Assembly: GCF_030691015.1 (NCBI RefSeq)
Contig: NZ_JAUYFF010000002.1
Location: 1-64,000 of the forward strand
From: Sulfuricurvum sp.
Lineage (GTDB): Bacteria; Campylobacterota; Campylobacteria; Campylobacterales; Sulfurimonadaceae
Direction: 5' to 3'
DNA: 64,000 nucleotides
The notes beneath the pieces are model-generated. The model was given only the letters and a program-made list of their open reading frames with translations, did no database searches and was not told the origin of the DNA. The position numbers and the translations under genes are program-made. Below, piece by piece: positions 48,863 through 60,329 of this stretch. The number at the start of each line of letters is the position of its first letter. Position 1 is the stretch's first letter.

Positions 48863-49294
48863 CTATCGTAATTGTTTTAAATGTGATGGTGTAAGGCGAA
48901 AAATCTTTGAGGCACTTTGTTCACTGAGGCCGCGATGATCTTCGATGATAATATCACTGACTGCGCGACAAAATGTTTCATCAAAGCTTTTCCCGCTTTC
49001 GTTGGCTGAGGTGGAATAGAGCCATCGGTATGGCTTAATAAGAGCCGCGTGTTCAGGGGTGCTGACATAGCGGAACGCTTGATTTTTGACGACAAAGGTT
49101 GTTTTTTTGCTATGACGAACACGGTGTTTATGGAGGGGTGGGATACGGATATCACGGCTGAGGTTTTTAAGCTCGGCATAGACTTTGAGAAAAGGTTTAT
49201 CTCCTGAGCGCATTTTTATCTCTTCTAAGCGCTTAGCATTTTGTGAGAGAAAACCGACGGTGGTGTCGGTTTGGGCGAGGAGAATTTTATTCAT
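48863..49294 (-). CDS. short Sua5/YciO/YrdC-like protein
   Basis: LAQTDTTVGFLSQNAKRLEEIKMRSGDKPFLKVYAEL...WLYSTSANESGKSFD. Confidence 0.72.
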   Translation of the reverse strand: MNKILLAQTDTTVGFLSQNAKRLEEIKMRSGDKPFLKVYAELKNLSRDIRIPPLHKHRVRHSKKTTFVVKNQAFRYVSTPEHAALIKPYRWLYSTSANESGKSFDETFCRAVSDIIIEDHRGLSEQSASKIFRLTPSHLKQLR

Positions 49295-49297
49295 AAA

Positions 49298-52200
49298 TTA
49301 AGGGATAAGATAATCTTGGAGGGCATGAGGTTCCATCCAACTGTCATCATTCATGTGCCCCATCGCTTCGATAGCAGCACGCGCCGCGCTGAGTGTTGTA
49401 AAATAAGGGGTTCCCATACGTAAAACGATTTGACGGATCAATTCTGCGTCTTTTTTCGATGTTTTATTATCGGAGGTGTTGATGGCGAGAGAGATCTCTC
49501 CGTTTTTCATGACATCTTCGATATTCGGACGTCCCTCAGAGATTTTAAGAACCGCTTCACACGGGATTCCCGCTTCTTCGATCACTTTTTGGGTGCCGCG
49601 AGTCGCTACGAGCTTGAACCCTTGGTTGTGTAGTCCGCGTGCGATTTCAGGAGCGTGCATTTTATCCATTTCGATGAACGAGAGGAAACACGTTCCAGAG
49701 GTCGGGATTTTGTTTCCGGCTGCGAGTTGGCTTTTGGCGAAGCTGACTCCGAAGTTTTGGCTGATACCCATTACTTCTCCGGTCGATTTCATCTCTGGAG
49801 AGAGAACCAAATCGGCACCGTAGAGTTTGTTGAACGGGAATACTGCCTCTTTGATCGCAACGTGTCCTTTTAGACGCGGTTTGAGAAGACCATCGGCTTC
49901 CATAACAACATTGTAGTTATCGTAGAATTTGAGAGCATTACGGAGGGTATCACCCACCATGACACGGGTTGCGACTTTTGCGAGTGGCATTCCGGTTGCT
50001 TTTGAGACAAACGGGACGGTACGAGATGCACGAGGGTTGACCTCGATCAAATAAACTTCGTTTTGGTAGATCGCGTATTGGATATTAAGTAGACCGATAA
50101 CACCGAGACCTAATGCGATTTTTTTGGTTTGTTGTTCAACCTGTGCTTGGAGTTCAGCACTGAGGCTTACCGGAGGGAGTGAACATGCACTGTCTCCGGA
50201 GTGAATCCCTGCCTCTTCGATGTGCTGCATAACGGAGCCGATATAGACATCAGTGCCATCACTGATCGCATCGACATCCAGCTCAACCGCTTGGTCGAGG
50301 AATTTATCAACCAAAACAGGAGAATCGTTGCTCACGGATACCGCAACATCCATATAGGTACGGAGTTCATCTTCGTTGTAGACGATACGCATAGCACGCC
50401 CGCCCAAAACATACGAAGGGCGAACGAGTACAGGGTAACCGAGTTCTTCAGCCACTTTAAATGCCTGCTCTTTCGTCATAGCGATACCGTTTTCAGGCTG
50501 TTTGAGCCCTTGTTCAACAACGAAAGCGGAGAATTTTTCACGGTTTTCTGCCAAGTCGATTACTTCCGCAGAGGTTCCTGCGATTTTGGCACCGATAGCA
50601 TGAAGTCCGTTTGCCAGTTTAAGAGGGGTTTGTCCTCCGAAATGGACGATGATCCCATCAGGCTGTTCCGCATCGACGATAGAGCGGACGTGTTCGAAAT
50701 CGATTGGTTCAAAATAGAGGACATCGGAGGTATCGTAGTCAGTTGAGACGGTTTCAGGGTTACAGTTGACCATGATCGTCTCGATTCCCATCTCTTTGAG
50801 GGCGAATGAGGCGTGAACACAACAATAGTCAAATTCAATCCCCTGACCGATACGGTTAGGTCCTCCACCGAGAATCATCACTTTTTTCTTATCGCTTACG
50901 CGCGGTGCTTGAAGTCCGAGGCGTGTGATGTTGGTGGTTGAGTACAGATATGGGGTCAATGAACCGAACTCTGCCGCGCAGGTATCGACTTCGTTGTATT
51001 CAAACATGATCTTAAGAGCTTTGCGCGCTTCGTAGACATCATTCTCTTTTGCACTTCCGCCGTTTAGAGTGATAAGACGTGCAATGTTTTTATCGGAGAA
51101 CCCTTCCGTTTTAAGACGGCGAAGTTGAGGCTCATCTGTGAGGGTTGCCGTTGTGATCAGTTTTTCTTGGGCAATGATCTCTTCGATTTGGGTTAGGAAC
51201 CACGGATCGATTTTAGAGAGTTCAAATACTTCGGCTTTGGATAATCCCATACGGAACCCTTGTCCTACGTAGAGGATACGCTCTGCATTCGGGCGGCGGA
51301 TTTCGTGTTTGACGAATTCGAGATCACCGTCGATTGGATCGAAACCGCTAAGTCCTGTTTCCAGTGAGCAGAGGGCTTTTTGAACCGATTCTTTGAAAGT
51401 ACGACCGATTGCCATTGCTTCACCGACCGATTTCATACTGGTGGTGAGGGTCGATTCCGCTTCGGGGAATTTCTCGAACGTAAAGCGCGGAACTTTGGTC
51501 ACGATATAGTCGATAACCGGCTCAAACGCCGCAGGAGTTCCCGTAATGTCGTTGGTGATCTCATCGAGGGTAAAGCCGACTGCGAGGAGGGTTGCCACTT
51601 TAGCAATCGGGTATCCGGTCGCTTTGGAAGCGAGTGCAGATGAACGCGATACACGAGGGTTCATCTCGATAACGATCATACGTCCTGTTTCTGGATTGAC
51701 AGAGAATTGTACGTTTGATCCCCCTGTGTCAACGCCGATTTCACGTAAAATCGCGAACGATGCGTCACGCATACGTTGGTACTCTTTATCGGTCAATGTC
51801 AGGGCAGGGGCAATCGTGATAGAGTCACCCGTATGGACACCCATCGGGTCGAAGTTTTCGATAGAACAGACGATGATACAGTTATCGTTACGATCCCGGA
51901 TAACTTCCATCTCATACTCTTTCCATCCAAGAAGAGATTCTTCGATCAGGATTTCAGTAATCGGAGACTCATCGAGTCCGCGTTGAGCGAGCATTTTAAA
52001 TTCATCGATGTTATACGCAACACCGCTTCCGCCACCGGCGAGAGTGTACGATGCACGGATGATGATCGGAAAACCGATTGCTTCAGCTGCCGCCATCGCT
52101 TCTTCCATATTGTAAGCGTAACGGGAAATCGGCAAGTCCATTCCGATTTTTACCATACACTCTTTGAACGCTTGTCGGTCTTCCCCTTTTTTGATAGCAC

Positions 52201-52555
52201 TTGGGTTGGCACCGAGAAATTCAATCCCCTCTAACATTCCCAATTCATGCATTTTCATCGCGGCGTTAAGAGCAGTTTGACCCCCCATAGTAGGAAGAAT
52301 AGCGTCAACTTTCTCTTTTTTGATGATTTCAGCAATGATTTCAGGTTTGATAGGTTCGATGTAGGTGCGATCGGCAAATTCAGGGTCGGTCATAATGGTT
52401 GCCGGATTCGAGTTAATCAAAACTACGCGGTAGCCAAGCTCTTTGAGCGTCTTGACCGCTTGTGTTCCTGAATAGTCAAATTCACAGGCTTGACCGATGA
52501 CGATCGGGCCTGATCCGATGAGTAATATCGTTTTGATGTCGTCGCGTTTTGGCAT
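49298..52555 (-). CDS. carB: carbamoyl-phosphate synthase large subunit
   Basis: [59 protein letters not shown]; 1085 aa. Confidence 0.98.
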   Translation of the reverse strand: MPKRDDIKTILLIGSGPIVIGQACEFDYSGTQAVKTLKELGYRVVLINSNPATIMTDPEFADRTYIEPIKPEIIAEIIKKEKVDAILPTMGGQTALNAAMKMHELGMLEGIEFLGANPSAIKKGEDRQAFKECMVKIGMDLPISRYAYNMEEAMAAAEAIGFPIIIRASYTLAGGGSGVAYNIDEFKMLAQRGLDESPITEILIEESLLGWKEYEMEVIRDRNDNCIIVCSIENFDPMGVHTGDSITIAPALTLTDKEYQRMRDASFAILREIGVDTGGSNVQFSVNPETGRMIVIEMNPRVSRSSALASKATGYPIAKVATLLAVGFTLDEITNDITGTPAAFEPVIDYIVTKVPRFTFEKFPEAESTLTTSMKSVGEAMAIGRTFKESVQKALCSLETGLSGFDPIDGDLEFVKHEIRRPNAERILYVGQGFRMGLSKAEVFELSKIDPWFLTQIEEIIAQEKLITTATLTDEPQLRRLKTEGFSDKNIARLITLNGGSAKENDVYEARKALKIMFEYNEVDTCAAEFGSLTPYLYSTTNITRLGLQAPRVSDKKKVMILGGGPNRIGQGIEFDYCCVHASFALKEMGIETIMVNCNPETVSTDYDTSDVLYFEPIDFEHVRSIVDAEQPDGIIVHFGGQTPLKLANGLHAIGAKIAGTSAEVIDLAENREKFSAFVVEQGLKQPENGIAMTKEQAFKVAEELGYPVLVRPSYVLGGRAMRIVYNEDELRTYMDVAVSVSNDSPVLVDKFLDQAVELDVDAISDGTDVYIGSVMQHIEEAGIHSGDSACSLPPVSLSAELQAQVEQQTKKIALGLGVIGLLNIQYAIYQNEVYLIEVNPRASRTVPFVSKATGMPLAKVATRVMVGDTLRNALKFYDNYNVVMEADGLLKPRLKGHVAIKEAVFPFNKLYGADLVLSPEMKSTGEVMGISQNFGVSFAKSQLAAGNKIPTSGTCFLSFIEMDKMHAPEIARGLHNQGFKLVATRGTQKVIEEAGIPCEAVLKISEGRPNIEDVMKNGEISLAINTSDNKTSKKDAELIRQIVLRMGTPYFTTLSAARAAIEAMGHMNDDSWMEPHALQDYLIP

Positions 52556-52621
52556 TGAGACCCCTCGTCATAAAAATTTTATTATTATAGACGAGAAGCA
52601 CTTAAAATCCGATTACAACCT

Positions 52622-53383
52622 TCATCTTACCTTGGTAATAACGTGAAAATAGGCAGGATTTTTACCGTAAAAGTAAGGTTCGATGACGGCACTTTGATAA
52701 CCGCTGGCTTTAGTGATTGAGATCACTTTTCCCACTTTCAGCCCTGCCATAAAGATACGGTCGAGCCCTGAAGTGAGTACTTCATCTCCAACCTTTATAG
52801 GAATCCATGTCGGGATAAATTCGACTATCAAACGGCGTGAATTATTTCCCCTTACAATCCCCGGTGCCATAGAAACTCCTACATTAACGGCATAGGAGCT
52901 TTTGACGTCACCGTTTAAGAGGGCAATAGGACGTTTATTTTTAGAGACAACTATCCCTGCCGCATAACCGCGATAGAGGAGTCCGTAAACCCGTTTCGGA
53001 TCAAATTTTTCCATCTCAATCCATACTCGGTGAGGATCTCCGAAACGGACATAGGAGAGGGTTCGAACCAAACTGGTATCAGGGGTGATACGGAAACTGC
53101 TGTTGTGTTCTTGAAGAAGTTTTTGATATTCATCGGCGACTTGATGAAGATTCAGTAACTCTTGTTCGTAAAAACGATTTTTTTGACGCAGATCGATAAT
53201 GGTTCTTTGCTGGTTAAAATGCTCATCAACGGCGCGTTGAATACTCTCAACACCATCCAAATACGATGATTTAATTGCAAGGTTTAATCGCAGTATAGGG
53301 GATTGTAAAAAATTAGTAAAATAGAGTACTCCCCCTACCAAAACACTAAGGAGTACAGCGATTGTTAACGCTTGTTTATTCAT
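52622..53383 (-). CDS. mreC: rod shape-determining protein MreC
   Basis: TM, coiled-coil, GDEVLTSGLDRIFMAGLKVGKV; directly after mreB. Confidence 0.88.
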   Translation of the reverse strand: MNKQALTIAVLLSVLVGGVLYFTNFLQSPILRLNLAIKSSYLDGVESIQRAVDEHFNQQRTIIDLRQKNRFYEQELLNLHQVADEYQKLLQEHNSSFRITPDTSLVRTLSYVRFGDPHRVWIEMEKFDPKRVYGLLYRGYAAGIVVSKNKRPIALLNGDVKSSYAVNVGVSMAPGIVRGNNSRRLIVEFIPTWIPIKVGDEVLTSGLDRIFMAGLKVGKVISITKASGYQSAVIEPYFYGKNPAYFHVITKVR

Positions 53384-54413
53384 TATCGAAGAGTTCGTGG
53401 AGTTGGTCGATCTCTTCTAATGCGCGTCCGGTTCCGCGTGCAACACACAAGAGCGGCTCATCGGCTACGTACACCGGAATTTTGATAATTTCAGAGAGGT
53501 ATTTATCGAGTTGGCGGATAAGCGCCCCACCACCTGTGAGGATAACACCGTTGTTGACGATATCCCCTGCCAAATCCGGCGGCATATTTTCAAGTACGTC
53601 ACGTAGCGCTTCGAGAATCTCTTTGAGCGGCTCACGCATCGCTTCGCGGGCATCTTCGCTGGAGAGTTCGATCGACGTAAGAAGACCCTCAACTTGGTCA
53701 CGCCCGTTGATGATCATTTTCAGCTCTTGAGCAAGAGGCATTGCGGTACCGATATTGATTTTAATATCTTCCGCGATACGCTCGCCGATGAGGAGATTGT
53801 ATTTACGTTTAATATAGTCCATGATAGCACGGTCGATTTTATCCCCTGCAACACGGATAGATCGGCAAAGAACGAGTCCTCCGAGTGAGATAACACCGAT
53901 TTCAGTGGTACCCCCTCCGATATCGACGATTATATTTCCTTTAGGTTCACGGATATCGATTCCCGCACCGATCGCTGCCGCCATTGGCTCATCGATTAGG
54001 TACACTTCACGTGCTCCCGCACTCATTGCCGATTCACGAACCGCTTTACGCTCTACCTGAGTCAGGCCGTAAGGGATACAGATAATGATACGAGGGCTGA
54101 TGAGGGTAGTACGACCGTGCGCTTTTTCGATAAATTTACGGATCATTTTCTCAGTCATATCGAAATCGGCGATAACACCGTCTCTCATCGGGCGGATAGC
54201 TTTGATATTCCCCGGAGTTTTTCCTACCATCTCTTTGGCTTCGCGCCCTACGGCGAGGACACGTTGTTGACCGTATTTTTCAGTTTTTACTGCAACGACA
54301 GAAGGCTCATTGATGATTATCCCTCTCCCTTTTGAAATAACGAGGGTATTTGCTGTCCCTAAATCGATAGAGAGATCGTTTGAGAACATTCCGATAAGTT
54401 TATTAAATAGCAT
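53376..54413 (-). CDS. mreB: rod shape-determining protein MreB
   Basis: SIDLGTANTLVISKGRGIIINEPSVVAV...MRDGVIADFDMTEKMIRKFI. Confidence 0.98.
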   Translation of the reverse strand: MLFNKLIGMFSNDLSIDLGTANTLVISKGRGIIINEPSVVAVKTEKYGQQRVLAVGREAKEMVGKTPGNIKAIRPMRDGVIADFDMTEKMIRKFIEKAHGRTTLISPRIIICIPYGLTQVERKAVRESAMSAGAREVYLIDEPMAAAIGAGIDIREPKGNIIVDIGGGTTEIGVISLGGLVLCRSIRVAGDKIDRAIMDYIKRKYNLLIGERIAEDIKINIGTAMPLAQELKMIINGRDQVEGLLTSIELSSEDAREAMREPLKEILEALRDVLENMPPDLAGDIVNNGVILTGGGALIRQLDKYLSEIIKIPVYVADEPLLCVARGTGRALEEIDQLHELFDNE

Positions 54414-54421
54414 TGACTCTC

Positions 54422-55654
54422 CTATGCACTTTTTTGCGTTGATTTTTTGATATATACAGGGGAAACTTTTTCCTCGACTACCTCTTTGGTAATGAGCACT
54501 TCATAACCGCTGTACTCCGGGAGTTCATACATTGTATCTCCCATAGTCTCTTCCATAATGGCACGAAGTCCGCGTGCTCCCGTTTTTCGAGCCAATGCTT
54601 TGGCTGCGATCGCATTTAACGCCTCATTATCAAATGTCAGCTCGACATCATCGATGGCAAAAAGTTTGGTGTATTGTTTTACCAGAGAGTTTTTCGGTTC
54701 GGTCAAGATACGAACCATCTCCTCTTCGGTGATTTTATTGAGTGACGCAATAATCGGTAAACGTCCGATCAGCTCAGGAATAAGGCCGTAGCTGACCAAA
54801 TCATCCGGTTCGACATTTTCGAAACTGTCATCGATATCGGTAGTACTTCGTTTGTCGTGACCGAAGCCCATGACATTGGCTCCCTTTTTCCGCTCTAAAA
54901 TCTGTCCGAGACCGTCAAATGCACCGCCGCAGATGAAAAGGATACCGGAAGTATCGATTTGGATGAAGTCTTGATTCGGGTGTTTACGACCCCCCTTAGG
55001 AGGGATGTTGACCACGGCACCTTCGATAATTTTAAGGAGTGCCTGTTGTACTCCCTCACCCGAAACGTCACGGGTGATAGAGCGATTTTCACTCATTCTG
55101 GAAATTTTATCGATCTCGTCAATAAAGACAATCCCCTGCTGCGCCCGCTCAACATCACCATCAGCCGCTTGGAGGAGCTTAGTCAGGATGTTTTCGACAT
55201 CTTCTCCGACGTATCCCGCTTCGGTGAGGCTGGTGGCATCGGCAATAGCGATCGGGACGTTGAGGACGCGGGCAATCGTTTGTGCCATTAATGTTTTACC
55301 GCTTCCGGTCGGTCCGATAAGGAGGACATTCGATTTGGCAATTTCGGTTTCATCTTCGACAAGGGTATGTTTGAAAATACGCTTGTAGTGATTATAAACC
55401 GCGACAGAGAGGAGCTTACGCGCCCGCTGTTGTCCGATAATGTATTGCCCCAAAAAGGTATTAAGCTCTTTCGGAGTTAGAAGCTCGGTACTTTTGTGCT
55501 CATGGGTAGTTGTATTTTCTCCCTCCGTATCACCAAACATGATCTTATAGGCTGAAAAGACACAGTTTTTACAAATATAGACATTTGTTCCGGCAATAAG
55601 CGGGTTGTGATCGCTCTCTGCCGCGTCACAGAAACTGCAATGGCGATGAATCAT
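54422..55654 (-). CDS. clpX: ATP-dependent Clp protease ATP-binding subunit ClpX
   Basis: Zn-finger [56 protein letters not shown]. Confidence 0.98.
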   Translation of the reverse strand: MIHRHCSFCDAAESDHNPLIAGTNVYICKNCVFSAYKIMFGDTEGENTTTHEHKSTELLTPKELNTFLGQYIIGQQRARKLLSVAVYNHYKRIFKHTLVEDETEIAKSNVLLIGPTGSGKTLMAQTIARVLNVPIAIADATSLTEAGYVGEDVENILTKLLQAADGDVERAQQGIVFIDEIDKISRMSENRSITRDVSGEGVQQALLKIIEGAVVNIPPKGGRKHPNQDFIQIDTSGILFICGGAFDGLGQILERKKGANVMGFGHDKRSTTDIDDSFENVEPDDLVSYGLIPELIGRLPIIASLNKITEEEMVRILTEPKNSLVKQYTKLFAIDDVELTFDNEALNAIAAKALARKTGARGLRAIMEETMGDTMYELPEYSGYEVLITKEVVEEKVSPVYIKKSTQKSA

Positions 55655-56436
55655 GATTGATTCCTTTCATAGGGGATACCCCGTTTGGTATTGACAATAA
55701 AAGTACAAAGATTTTTAACGAGTTCACTCGTTGCCTCTTGGAGCAAAGCGCTTGCTTGTTCTTGAAGAGGTTTGCCCGATTCAAATAATTCACGATAGGC
55801 TGAACGAAGGGCATCAATATCGGCACGTTCGACATGACGGCGTAATCCGTTGAGATTAAGACCGCGAAGAACCGCGCGATTTCCCTCCGCCAAACAATAC
55901 GGAGGTACGTCTTGAGAGAGCGCGGATGCCCCTGCGATCATAGCGTAATCACCGATTTTGACGAACTGATGTACAGGTGTCATTCCGCCGATAACGGCGT
56001 AGTTCCCCATCTCAACATGTCCGGCCAGAGTTGCGGCATTGGCAAGGATGCAGTGGTCTCCAATAATGACGTCATGCCCTAAATGGACATATCCCATAAA
56101 GAGATTGTCGTTTCCGACAACAGTTTTGCCGCCGCCGCCTGCTGTTCCCGGATTGAAAAGGGTAAACTCGCGGATTTTGTTGCGATCACCGATGATGAGT
56201 TCAACTTCTTCTCCGGCATATTTCAAATCTTGTGGGATTGAACCCAATACGGCATGGGAAAAAATATCGTTGTATTCACCGATGGTGGTGTTGCCGTAGA
56301 TGCAGGCACTTGCGGCGATTTTTGTTCCCCGTCCGATTTTGGCTTTACCCGAGATAAAGCAAAACGGACCGATTTCGACATCCTCGCCGATAACTGCACC
56401 CTCTTCGATAATGGCGTGTGGTGAAATCAAGCTCAT
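55651..56436 (-). CDS. lpxA: UDP-N-acetylglucosamine acyltransferase
   Basis: Hexapeptide repeats; [38 protein letters not shown]. Confidence 0.97.
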   Translation of the reverse strand: MSLISPHAIIEEGAVIGEDVEIGPFCFISGKAKIGRGTKIAASACIYGNTTIGEYNDIFSHAVLGSIPQDLKYAGEEVELIIGDRNKIREFTLFNPGTAGGGGKTVVGNDNLFMGYVHLGHDVIIGDHCILANAATLAGHVEMGNYAVIGGMTPVHQFVKIGDYAMIAGASALSQDVPPYCLAEGNRAVLRGLNLNGLRRHVERADIDALRSAYRELFESGKPLQEQASALLQEATSELVKNLCTFIVNTKRGIPYERNQS

Positions 56437-56441
56437 ACGAC

Positions 56442-56918
56442 CTACTTATCTACGATCATTGCTTTGAGTTCAGCCTCACTGACAAGTGCATCGTCAACGT
56501 AAGCTTTCCCCTCAAGCACCCAAATCGATCCTTTGTGTTTAACGACGCTCATTCGGTATTCCAAACGATCTCCCGGACGGACTGGGGCGCGAAATTTTGC
56601 ACCGTCGATACTCATAAAGTAGACCACTTTGTGCGCCGCTTCTTCTTCGGTCATATCCATGCTCTGGAAAGCGAGGATTCCGCCGGCTTGTGCCATACCT
56701 TCTAAGATCATAACACCCGGATAGATCGGGTGACCCGGAAAATGTCCTTCGAAAATTTGCTCGCCGATCGTAACATTTTTGAATCCGATAAGGGATTCAT
56801 TCGGAGTAAGAGAAGTAACACGGTCAACCAGTAAAAAAGGGAATCTGTGGGGTAAAATTTTTTGAATTTGAACAACATCTATCATATTTTGGGACACCTT
56901 GGGTAAAAAATCTCCCAA
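56442..56918 (-). CDS. fabZ: 3-hydroxyacyl-ACP dehydratase (start may be 56885)
   Basis: [39 protein letters not shown]. Confidence 0.97.
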   Translation of the reverse strand: MGDFLPKVSQNMIDVVQIQKILPHRFPFLLVDRVTSLTPNESLIGFKNVTIGEQIFEGHFPGHPIYPGVMILEGMAQAGGILAFQSMDMTEEEAAHKVVYFMSIDGAKFRAPVRPGDRLEYRMSVVKHKGSIWVLEGKAYVDDALVSEAELKAMIVDK

Positions 56919-56971
56919 TTTTACCGAAAAAATGGTTAATCAGTGATAATAAGTTTTCAAACCTTTAGCAT

Positions 56972-58588
56972 CTACTTTTTAAAGGCTCGTTGTACCAGTA
57001 AATCCGCTACTTCAAAGCTGGCATCCACAAACTCCAATTCCGGCAGATCCCGCATACTTTTTCGCTCTTCGACACTGTCGATTTTGACGATAATATTGGC
57101 CTCTTTGTCATAGCCTAGTACCGCTTCACTGATAAGACGACGGTTTTGTTCGCTGCTCATCGTGATGATAATCGCCTGAGCTTCTTTCACCCTCAACGAT
57201 TCCAAAACGGGGAGTTTGTTTAAGTGGCCGAAGTAGGCCATATATCCCAGCTTTCTAGCGTGTAAAACGTGTTTGAGGTTATCAGAGATGATAATGAAAT
57301 TGGCTCCCTTGGATTGCAGTGATGCGGCGACAATCTTCCCCAGCATTGCAAACCCTGCAACGATAATATGCTCTTTGCGCTCGATGGGGGTAATGACGTC
57401 CGATTCGTAAAACTCTTTTTCAAAATAAGAGGAGAGTTTATAGATGTTTCCGATAATAAACGGGGTGAGAATCATCGAGATAACACTCACAAGTATCAGA
57501 AAACTTGCCATCTCTTCGCTGATCAGTTTTTCTGCCCCCGCCAAAGCAAAAATAGCAAAAGAGAATTCTCCGATCTGTGCGAGGGAGAGGGCTGTTTTTG
57601 CTGAGGTATTTTTATCGGAGTTGCGTCTTATAATCGCGTAGATGACGAGTGCTTTAAAGAGCATGGCAAAGGCAAAAATAAAAATGATAATATGGATATT
57701 TTCGGCAAAATAGAGCATATCGATTTTCGTCCCCACCCCGAAGAAAAAGGCACCTAAGAGGAGGTCTTTATAGCTGGCAATATCCGATTCGACTTTAACG
57801 TTGTAACGGGTATCGGCGATAATCATCCCTGCGATAAATGCCCCAAGCGAATAGGTAAAACCCATACTGTGAGCGAGAAGTGCCGCACCGATGAGGATAG
57901 AAAAAACCGAACCTAAAAAAAGCTCTTCAAGCTCGGTTTTAGCGGAAAATTGCAAGAGGGAATTAACGATTTTATCCCCTATCGTAAACATAAAGACGAC
58001 GACGAAGAGGGCAGAAAGAATCGTTTTTATCAGTACTTCACCTAGTGAGAGAGTGTCGTTGGACAAAAAGGTAATAAGCAATAAAATAGGGATAACGGCG
58101 AGGTCTTGAAAGATCAAAATCCCCATCGATTTTTGCCCGTAGGGTGTGTGGATGTCCTTGGACTCTTTGAGATAGGTTAGGACAATGGCGGTGGAGGAGA
58201 GGGAAAACGCCAGTGAGATGATGAGTGAGGTGTTGAAATTTAGATGAAATAGATAGTGGGAAAGTAAAAAGATCACGACGACACTCAGGAGCACTTGCAA
58301 TGCTCCGTTGGTAAGAAGGATCTCTTTCATCTTTTTGATTTTATCCAGACTCAGCTCCAGTCCGATAGTAAACATCAAAAAGACAATCCCGAATTCCCCG
58401 ATAAAATCGAGTGAATCGTTTGCGGAACCGTTGAACCCGAAAAGGGTACTGATAATCGTCCCCGTCGCAATGTAGCCGATGATATGCGAGATGCCGAACC
58501 GTTTTAGGATGATGTTGAGGACGGTTGCGATGGCAACAGTCAAAAAGATTGATAAGAGTAACTTTTCCATATGGATATTATAGTGCAA
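56972..58588 (-). CDS. KefB-type monovalent cation/proton antiporter with C-terminal TrkA-N domain (start may be 58570)
   Basis: Polytopic N-terminus (FIGEFGIVFLMFTIGLELSLDKI, LAFSLSSTAIVLTYLKES) plus Rossmann-like HIIVAGFAMLGKIVAASL. Confidence 0.92.
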   Translation of the reverse strand: MHYNIHMEKLLLSIFLTVAIATVLNIILKRFGISHIIGYIATGTIISTLFGFNGSANDSLDFIGEFGIVFLMFTIGLELSLDKIKKMKEILLTNGALQVLLSVVVIFLLSHYLFHLNFNTSLIISLAFSLSSTAIVLTYLKESKDIHTPYGQKSMGILIFQDLAVIPILLLITFLSNDTLSLGEVLIKTILSALFVVVFMFTIGDKIVNSLLQFSAKTELEELFLGSVFSILIGAALLAHSMGFTYSLGAFIAGMIIADTRYNVKVESDIASYKDLLLGAFFFGVGTKIDMLYFAENIHIIIFIFAFAMLFKALVIYAIIRRNSDKNTSAKTALSLAQIGEFSFAIFALAGAEKLISEEMASFLILVSVISMILTPFIIGNIYKLSSYFEKEFYESDVITPIERKEHIIVAGFAMLGKIVAASLQSKGANFIIISDNLKHVLHARKLGYMAYFGHLNKLPVLESLRVKEAQAIIITMSSEQNRRLISEAVLGYDKEANIIVKIDSVEERKSMRDLPELEFVDASFEVADLLVQRAFKK

Positions 58589-58632
58589 GGTTCGTGCTAA
58601 GGGTGGTTAAAAAGTGGGCGGTTGTCTAATTG

Positions 58633-59715
58633 TCACTCAGTAATAATGAGACGCTCCCTCGTATCATCATACGTTTTTGTCTCTAAAACGAGAGTGATTT
58701 TAGCGGTCGGGATCTCATCCAAGACGATAATTGCTGAGGTATTGTAAGGGTTTTTTGTTAGTTGACTACGTAAAGCTATTTCAGTCTCAATAGAGGGTGC
58801 ATTAAACATTAACTCTTTTGTATTTTTATACGACGATGAGGTAAGGGTATTGAATGTATCCAGCGTGATAAAGCGTACCTCTTCGCGGGTGAGGAAAAAT
58901 TGCCCGTCAATTTCAAAATCAATTTTTCCCTCGGTGGAGGTGCGGTTGATGGTGGAGTAGAAGAGGGGGTAAGAGGGGACGATTTCGGTGCCGACCTTTA
59001 CCGAAGATCGAATCAGGCGGTAGTTTAAAAACCGTTCTTTGAGTATGCGATACGGTGTCCCTGTATTTTCCAACTCATTGCGGCGGGTATAGAGTTCCAA
59101 ACGCTCTTCAATCGATGCAGGGAGAATCTGTTTTGAAATAGGGGAGAACATTTCGTCCATCAATCTATGCTGTTGATCGCGTTGCATAGAGAGTCCATAG
59201 AGACAGCCGCAATAGTCTTGACGGTAGAGCTGTTGTTCACGGCTGACACGTCCCTGGTCGGCGGTTCCGTTATTTTTACGGTAATCAAACGGGATAAATT
59301 TGACGCCGTGAGACGCTTCAAATGCTTCGCCGCTGCGGATCAGCTGTTCTTGGGATTTTTTGGGGCTGACGAGAAGGGTGGTGGTCATTGTCTGCTCACC
59401 CAATTCGATCGCTTTGTGAGCGCTTACTTCGAAACGGCGATCAAAGCATACTTCACAACGTGATCCCTTCTCAGGTTCGCTCTCCAAGCCGCGGACGGCG
59501 TCCATCCAGTTCTCATAATCGTATTCACCTTCTATCAGCTCAATACCCAGTTTTTGACAGCTTCGTTCAACATCGAGGAGACGGAGGCGGTATTCGCTGT
59601 AAGGATGGATATTGGGATCATAGAAGAACCCGATGAGTTTTTCATCGGGGAATTCCTGCTGTAGCTTCTCGATAAAAAAGTGAGAATCGACACTACAGCA
59701 GATATGGACTAACAT
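58633..59715 (-). CDS. queH: epoxyqueuosine reductase QueH with C-terminal extension
   Basis: MLVHICCSVDSHFFIEKLQ...GFFYDPNIHPYSEYRLR...RCEVCFDRRFE...QDYCGCLYGL. Confidence 0.85.
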   Translation of the reverse strand: MLVHICCSVDSHFFIEKLQQEFPDEKLIGFFYDPNIHPYSEYRLRLLDVERSCQKLGIELIEGEYDYENWMDAVRGLESEPEKGSRCEVCFDRRFEVSAHKAIELGEQTMTTTLLVSPKKSQEQLIRSGEAFEASHGVKFIPFDYRKNNGTADQGRVSREQQLYRQDYCGCLYGLSMQRDQQHRLMDEMFSPISKQILPASIEERLELYTRRNELENTGTPYRILKERFLNYRLIRSSVKVGTEIVPSYPLFYSTINRTSTEGKIDFEIDGQFFLTREEVRFITLDTFNTLTSSSYKNTKELMFNAPSIETEIALRSQLTKNPYNTSAIIVLDEIPTAKITLVLETKTYDDTRERLIITE

Positions 59716-59717
59716 AA

Positions 59718-60224
59718 TTAGTCGCGTGCCGCCAAAATTTCTACTTTTTCGATGGCGTCGCGCATAGCGATAGAATCAAGAACCGCCATAGACTCTTTAT
59801 CATCCGCTTCGATACCGCCGAAAACGGTATGAACACCGTCAAGGTGAGGGGTGCTGACGAAACAGATGAAGAATTGGCTTCCTCCTGTGTTCGGTCCAGC
59901 ATGCGCCATAGAGAGAGAGCCTTTGACGTGCTTGTGTTTGTTAAGAGCTGTTTCACACGGAATAGCCCAACCCGGTCCGCCTGTACCTGTGCCGTGAGGA
60001 CAACCGCCCTGAGCCATAAAGCCTGGGATTACGCGGTGGAAGTTAAGTCCGTTGTAGTAGCCGTCATTCACGAGTGCCGCGAAGTTAGCAACGGTGTTAG
60101 GAGTCTCGTCGTTATAGAGTTTGATCCACATAACCCCTTTAGCGGTGGTCATTTTAGCCCATTGATAGCTTGCCATCTCTTCGGGAGTAACGGTATAGGT
60201 TTTGAGTTCTTTGCGTCCGAACAT
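59718..60224 (-). CDS. cyclophilin-type peptidyl-prolyl cis-trans isomerase
   Basis: GLNFHRVIPGFMAQGGCPHGTGTGGPGW...GSLSMAHAGPNTGGSQFFICFVSTPHLDGVHTVFG. Confidence 0.97.
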   Translation of the reverse strand: MFGRKELKTYTVTPEEMASYQWAKMTTAKGVMWIKLYNDETPNTVANFAALVNDGYYNGLNFHRVIPGFMAQGGCPHGTGTGGPGWAIPCETALNKHKHVKGSLSMAHAGPNTGGSQFFICFVSTPHLDGVHTVFGGIEADDKESMAVLDSIAMRDAIEKVEILAARD

Positions 60225-60329
60225 GTGTCATGATCCTTGAGGGAATTTTTGAAATTATAGTAGAACAATCTTAACTATCAAAAGGGAATCGGTTATAATG
60301 AACGAAATTAATTTGGGTGATGGTGAGCA

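Noticed and set aside
50201-50746. 181-aa plus-strand ORF opposite carB
   Set aside because: Shadow ORF; carB on the minus strand is unambiguous.
51776-52234. 152-aa plus-strand ORF opposite carB
   Set aside because: Shadow ORF without recognisable protein features.
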